A DNA stretch of 64,000 bases, taken from contig CM076267.1 in NCBI GenBank assembly GCA_038380795.1, positions 15,421,501 to 15,485,500 of the forward strand, read 5' to 3'. Below, in pieces: positions 59,612 to 64,000 of the stretch. The stretch is from Pyrocephalus nanus. Lineage: Eukaryota; Chordata; Aves; Passeriformes; Tyrannidae. The position numbers were made by a program, and so were the translations under genes. Each line of letters starts with the position of its first letter. The first letter of the stretch is position 1. The notes under the pieces were generated by a model that saw only the letters and a list, made by a program, of their open reading frames with translations, was not told the origin of the DNA and ran no database searches.

Positions 59612-61175
59612 TGCCTTGCCTCCAGGAACGTGATGGCAAATTGCAAAGACAGAATCCCACTGGAAGATGCCCATTTGTTCTGGGGTAGAAAGAGTGACAG
59701 GAGAGGATGAGTGAAAAGATAGGATTTCTTAGGCTGACCCATTCAGGAGGAAATTCCCTCTTCTGGTCAGCTGAACAGCTGGGAGAGGATGTGTCTAGGG
59801 CAGTAGGCTGACAATTTTGTCAGTGATGAGACAGAGAAGATCTCCCAGGCTAGTCTGGGACAGAGGCAGATGGGGATACACCTGCACTAAAAGCCCTCTT
59901 TGTTTCCCCTGAGTGTGGGGCTCAGGTTTGCCAAAGTCACACCATTTAACTCTTTTCCACTAGGTTAGGAGTCAGAGTTTTGCAGCTGACATTCTGTTGT
60001 GGCACCTGGTGAACTAAATTGGCATGAGACAGTGAGGCACACCACACCAGCGAAAAGGGCAAGTAAGAACTTTGGAGTAACCTGCAGTCCTGGGTGAACC
60101 TAAGGCTGAAAATAGCCTTCATGCTGCAAGAGCTGCCTTGAGGCACAAGGTCACCTTCACAAGGGCTAAAACTTCTCCCAGATCCAGCACAGAGCCAGGC
60201 CAGGCTAGGCCTGATTTGAAACAAATGAGCCACAGAGAGAGAAGTTTCCCACTTGACTCCAGAGAGAAACTCTTCTTAGCCATCAAGTGGAAAAACACTG
60301 CCTTGCCTTCACCTGAATCTTGGAAATCAATCTGAGAATTGCAGAAAAACTGGGTGTATCCCTTTGTTTTCCTTTTTTAACTTGTGTCACCAAATAGTGC
60401 CAACTTTTCCCTCAGAGGAGGGAACCCTTCAAATCAAAATGAAGGATGCAAATCTCCTGGCAATGGGTGCCAAGCCCTCCTTTCCAGAATCCTTCCAAGG
60501 GTTGACACGAAGGGGAAAATGAATGAGAAGCAGATGGCAGGAGATGCATCCCAGAGGAACGATGGATATTTCTGCTGTGACCCACCAGGGAAAGGTTTGA
60601 AAGCGCTGACACTTTTATGGCATTCTGTTTTATTGTGAGAGCATTTTTTTCTTGTTAGTTATATTTTGGCTTCTCTGGGCAACATGCTTCTAAAGGGCAA
60701 GAGACATGTACCCTACATGCCCATCTGCAGCAGCAGAGACACAGACAGCTGGCAAGGAATGTACTGGACATTACCTTGCCTAAATCTCTCAACAGAGAAA
60801 ATACCAATCTTATGCTAGAAAAATCACCAAAAAGAAGGCCCAAGGATCTCCATTTTCACAGCACAGGCATGTCTATGATAAAAGACTGGCATGCCCACCT
60901 GCTGTCTGCTGTCCTGCTCTTCTAATAGCAGGTCTTATTGAACACTGGCAGATCATCCTTTCATCATCAGATTTGGATTTTACACCGGTTTCCTCACTGA
61001 CTGATTATGTGACCCTTCATGAATCAAAAGTCACATTCTATAAGAAGCAAGAGACTCCAAGGACTTCAGCTTCTGCCTTACCCCTTTTCTCATTCCAATC
61101 CAAGGACATCCTTAAGCCATTTATCTGAAGACATCCAACAAACAGTTGTCCTCTTCTTCTTCAAACTGCCACAGG
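59612..61175. other. Non-coding unique sequence
   Basis: Nothing recognised. Frames up to 95 codons (59946-60233, minus) without domains. Confidence 0.6.
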
Positions 61176-61275
61176 AAAAACAAACAAACAAACAAAACAA
61201 AAAAAACACACAAAACAAAACAAAGAAAAAAACCAAAACAACAAAAAAAAAAAAAAAAACACAACCCAAACCCAC
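61176..61275 (+). repeat. A/C simple tract
   Basis: (AAAC)n, CACACA and A-runs up to about 17 over 100 bases, with a single G. It is the longest of the A/C tracts and yields poly-K/N/Q frames on plus and poly-F/V/L on minus. Confidence 0.92.
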
Positions 61276-61730
61276 ATGTATCTTTACCCTCTCTTCCCTT
61301 ATTCTCTTTCAGAAGTCCCTTGGTGGTTTGTAATGACTAAAGCAGAGTGGGGATGCCCTTTACCTGAGGCCGTGACTTCTACTGAAATCCAACATAAGAT
61401 ATAGATATCAGAGGTGCAGACCTGAGAAGAGAGATGGGCAGAAAAGCTCTCAAACTTAGGGTGCAGAGCACCTGGGGAGCATAGCAAAGCAGTGGAGAGA
61501 TCAGGACAGAAGAGAGTCTTGGCATACACCTCACAGCCAACATCTGCCAGTGACTTTGCTAATTCATCAAAATAGCCAGATGAAATCCAGGGACTAACCT
61601 CACTGTACATAGTGATTTAACAGCTCTCTGAAAAGAATGAAATAAACACAATTGCTGCCTTTCAAAGTTGTTCTGGTTTTTCTCCTTACAAAGATGATAA
61701 GGCTTCCAGGATACCAGAAGGGATACTTAC
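61276..61730. other. Non-coding unique sequence
   Basis: The 103-codon minus frame (61299-61610) has no recognisable domain. Nothing else seen. Confidence 0.6.
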
Positions 61731-61775
61731 CTCCCCATTTCTTTTATTACAATGAGTTTCCCAAAATATAGACAA
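61731..61775 (-). other. Candidate 45-nt exon on the minus strand
   Basis: On the minus strand 'gtccttctaccttttatccag' (ending at 61776) is a strong acceptor and GGGGAG|gtaagtatcc (donor just below 61731) a strong donor. The 45 bases between equal 15 codons, with two frames open (for example LSIFWETHCNKRNGE). Tiny in-frame exons of this size exist in neural genes, but no neighbour exon supports it here. Confidence 0.22.
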
Positions 61776-64000
61776 CTGGATAAAAGGTAGAAGGACAGGC
61801 TAACTTTCAAATCATCCTGTTTGCCCACGGGGTATTTTGGTTTGGCTGCGTACCTCAATAGGATCCTGCATGTTGCCCATTTAGGTGAATGTGGAGATAC
61901 TAGCAAAGAACTCGATCCTTTCCCTGTTGTTAACAGTAGCTACTAAGCTCTAGCAATGTGGACTGGCTACCCACCTCCTCTGGTGCTGTGAGAGAGTCAA
62001 ATTCTCTGGGAAAGTTTCTTCAGGGTGTCTACTGTTGCAGGCAACACCACAGTGAGAAACTGTGGATCTGGGTGAGCATCACATGATCAGGGGACAAACT
62101 CACAAAGAGGCAGGCACAGAGCAAGTGTCAGGAACATGTGTCTACCAAAAGCATTGAACCATCTGCTTTTCTCAGTACTCAAATGATGAGCTGTCACCAA
62201 TGGTTTAGAACAGTATTTTCACCAAGTTGTGCAAAAGAGAAGAAGAAGAAGAAAAAGCCAGCAAAGTTTTCCCCAATTGCAAAATATTTCCACTCTTGGG
62301 TTCCAACTGCTGAATGCCAACATCAGGTTTCTATGGTTTTAAAACTGAAGTGACTCTGGAGTAAAACAGAGGCAGTTGCAGAGGCTTCATTCACATGGGT
62401 AGTTGATGCCACCTGATAAGACCTACTGAGATCTCCAACCTGCAGGTCATGCTCCTTTCCTCTGACATCACTGAAAGCATCTCTAAGTCTGGGGTTCTTC
62501 CCTTCCTACCCTGGTGACCCAGAGGCCTTCTGGCATGACATTCTTGTCACCAGTGAGAGGTAGCCCTCCTTAATATTTACCTTCACTGCTGTGGGATCCT
62601 TGTCTTGTTCAAGGCCTTTCCAAGAGCTATCAGAAGTGCACATTGGTATCTTTTAAGCCCAACCATAATAAATGAAATCTGTAAATAATCTTGAGTGCCA
62701 GTCAGTTATTGAGGGTCAATTCGTTATATTTTCTATTATTATCTTTGACAAAGAACATAACCATGAACACGTCACTTCTGTGTTGGCATTCAGTGTGTGG
62801 GATTTAGTGCTCACTGTTGAAGAACAATGTGAATTTTGAAAAAAGATATAACTACAGCAAAACAAGCCTGTGGGATACAGTTTGGACCTTCTCAATCTCA
62901 CCACTATTCCTTTCCAAAGGAGCAGCGTTACTGCCCTATTTGAACATGAAATCCAGCCCCTAAGAGGCAAGTAGGATAGATAGATAGCAAACACTGAAAT
63001 TGCACAATATGAAAAATACGGAATTATACAGCAACCAGGATATGGACATGGGGAAAAAAGTGCCAGAGGATATATATATCTAGTCCATTAAATATAGTTT
63101 ATTTGAAAGTATTTTACATTTTATTAAAGTAAAGCAGACAGGATATAAGGATTATAAACTTTCCCCTGAAAGTAAGCATTGCTGGCATTCCACTTGCGTA
63201 AGTTATTTCTTTTTCAAAGGCTGATTAATCCTCACCCCTCTTAGTTAAAAGAGGAAATGGTATGTTGGGTGTTTTACTTCCCAGGCCAAAACAAAATGAT
63301 GCTTTTGCAGGACTGGCAGAGTCTTTTACTTGTTCTTTTTTTTTTTCCCTTTGGGAATCTATCTCTGTGTTCCTGGCACATGAATACATTTTTTTTCATG
63401 AGCAATATCTCTTGTTTGAAATCTCTTCTGACAAGTCACATTTTGCATGAGATGCGTGATTAAAGAGACTAGCTTTTACATTTTATTACAGAAAGTTAAT
63501 TGCCACTTACTTGTCTCCAATGGACTGTAGGGAAGAAAAAGTCCCTTAAAGAGGATTTTGTGATTTGAAATGAAGAATGAACAGGTCAACAAGCAGAAAG
63601 GATAAAATAGCAAGAAATAGGAGTTTTTTCATTAGGAAATGCCATTTTGTCAAAACAGACATGCTTTGCTGGAATATATTTTCAGAGAGGGGAAATAATT
63701 CTGAAATTAGACTTTCATTTGGACTTCCTTGGAGCATTTAATGGAACTTACAATTTATTTGAACTACTTTTTTACAAGCTATTTTTTTAAAATAGTGCTA
63801 ACATGAATCTTTGAGCCATTTTTATGTCTTTCTATAGAATGTGTAGTGTTACATTTGGACTATGCCAAAATAGAAGATTCCCTCATAGTTACTTTGGTAT
63901 TTTAGAAGTCAAGAAATTCAGAAGTTGCATTCTATAAATCATCTGAGTTTTTAATCATTTGCATCAATCCAAGATAATTGATTTAAATCCTCTCTGGAAT
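61776..64000. other. Non-coding unique sequence
   Basis: Short GAA run (62238-62254), GATA run (62975-62988), and T-runs near 63338-63349 and 63390. AT-rich towards the end. No gene or interspersed repeat recognised. Confidence 0.6.

Noticed and set aside
59286..59742. 95-125 codon repetitive frames on both strands
   Set aside because: They are translations of the 16-bp minisatellite, which has no stop in any frame; not proteins.
1..64000. tRNA, rRNA, CRISPR or bacterial operon content
   Set aside because: No B-box-like tRNA motif with a matching fold, no spaced direct-repeat array other than simple satellites, and no long frames or Shine-Dalgarno organisation.

Overview
This window looks like vertebrate nuclear DNA, most probably from a bird. 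The best lineage evidence is a 589-bp solo LTR at 17323-17911 that reads as an avian ERVL-type LTR on the minus strand. Supporting signs are relics of CR1 LINEs (the dominant avian retroelement), very old amniote-wide MIR/L2-type relics, hAT transposon remains, low overall repeat density, and many short A/C-only (or T/G-only) simple tracts. A passerine or other neoavian is my guess. That part is inference.

I find no recognisable protein-coding gene, tRNA, rRNA, CRISPR array or bacterial-type operon. Open frames are short, overlap on both strands and match no domain I know. The longest outside repeats is 166 codons (26283-26783, minus). The window is therefore best read as a gene desert or the inside of a very long intron. 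A few splice-site pairs make plausible exons: 53277-53352 has near-ideal sites at both ends, and 46944-47042 could be a terminal coding exon. Weaker candidates lie at 9842-9955, 28250-28314, 59237-59265 and, on the minus strand, 61731-61775. None is established.

Layout: 1-12.7 kb is mostly unique DNA with two MIR-like relics and one hAT end. A cluster of perfect palindromes lies at 12.74-12.83 kb. A CR1 relic (16.0 kb) and the solo LTR (17.3-17.9 kb) follow. The 22.7-23.5 kb stretch has AT-rich dyads, a FOX-like inverted repeat and a 36-bp tandem duplication. A 335-bp hAT MITE lies at 27.56-27.90 kb and a MIR relic at 30.4 kb. From 30.5 to 44 kb is unique DNA with T/G tracts. A CR1 tail is at 44.5 kb. 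The 53-55.9 kb stretch is the densest in possible function: an exon candidate, a G-rich tract, a 60-nt hairpin, conserved-element-like sequence and an L2-type tail. A clear MIR relic is at 57.1 kb, a potential G-quadruplex at 58.2 kb and a homogenised 16-bp CA-derived minisatellite at 59.4-59.6 kb.

I see no multi-gene system to assemble. The points most worth a second look are the exon candidates, the palindrome pair near 12.8 kb, the hairpin with G-rich neighbour near 54.1 kb and the minisatellite.
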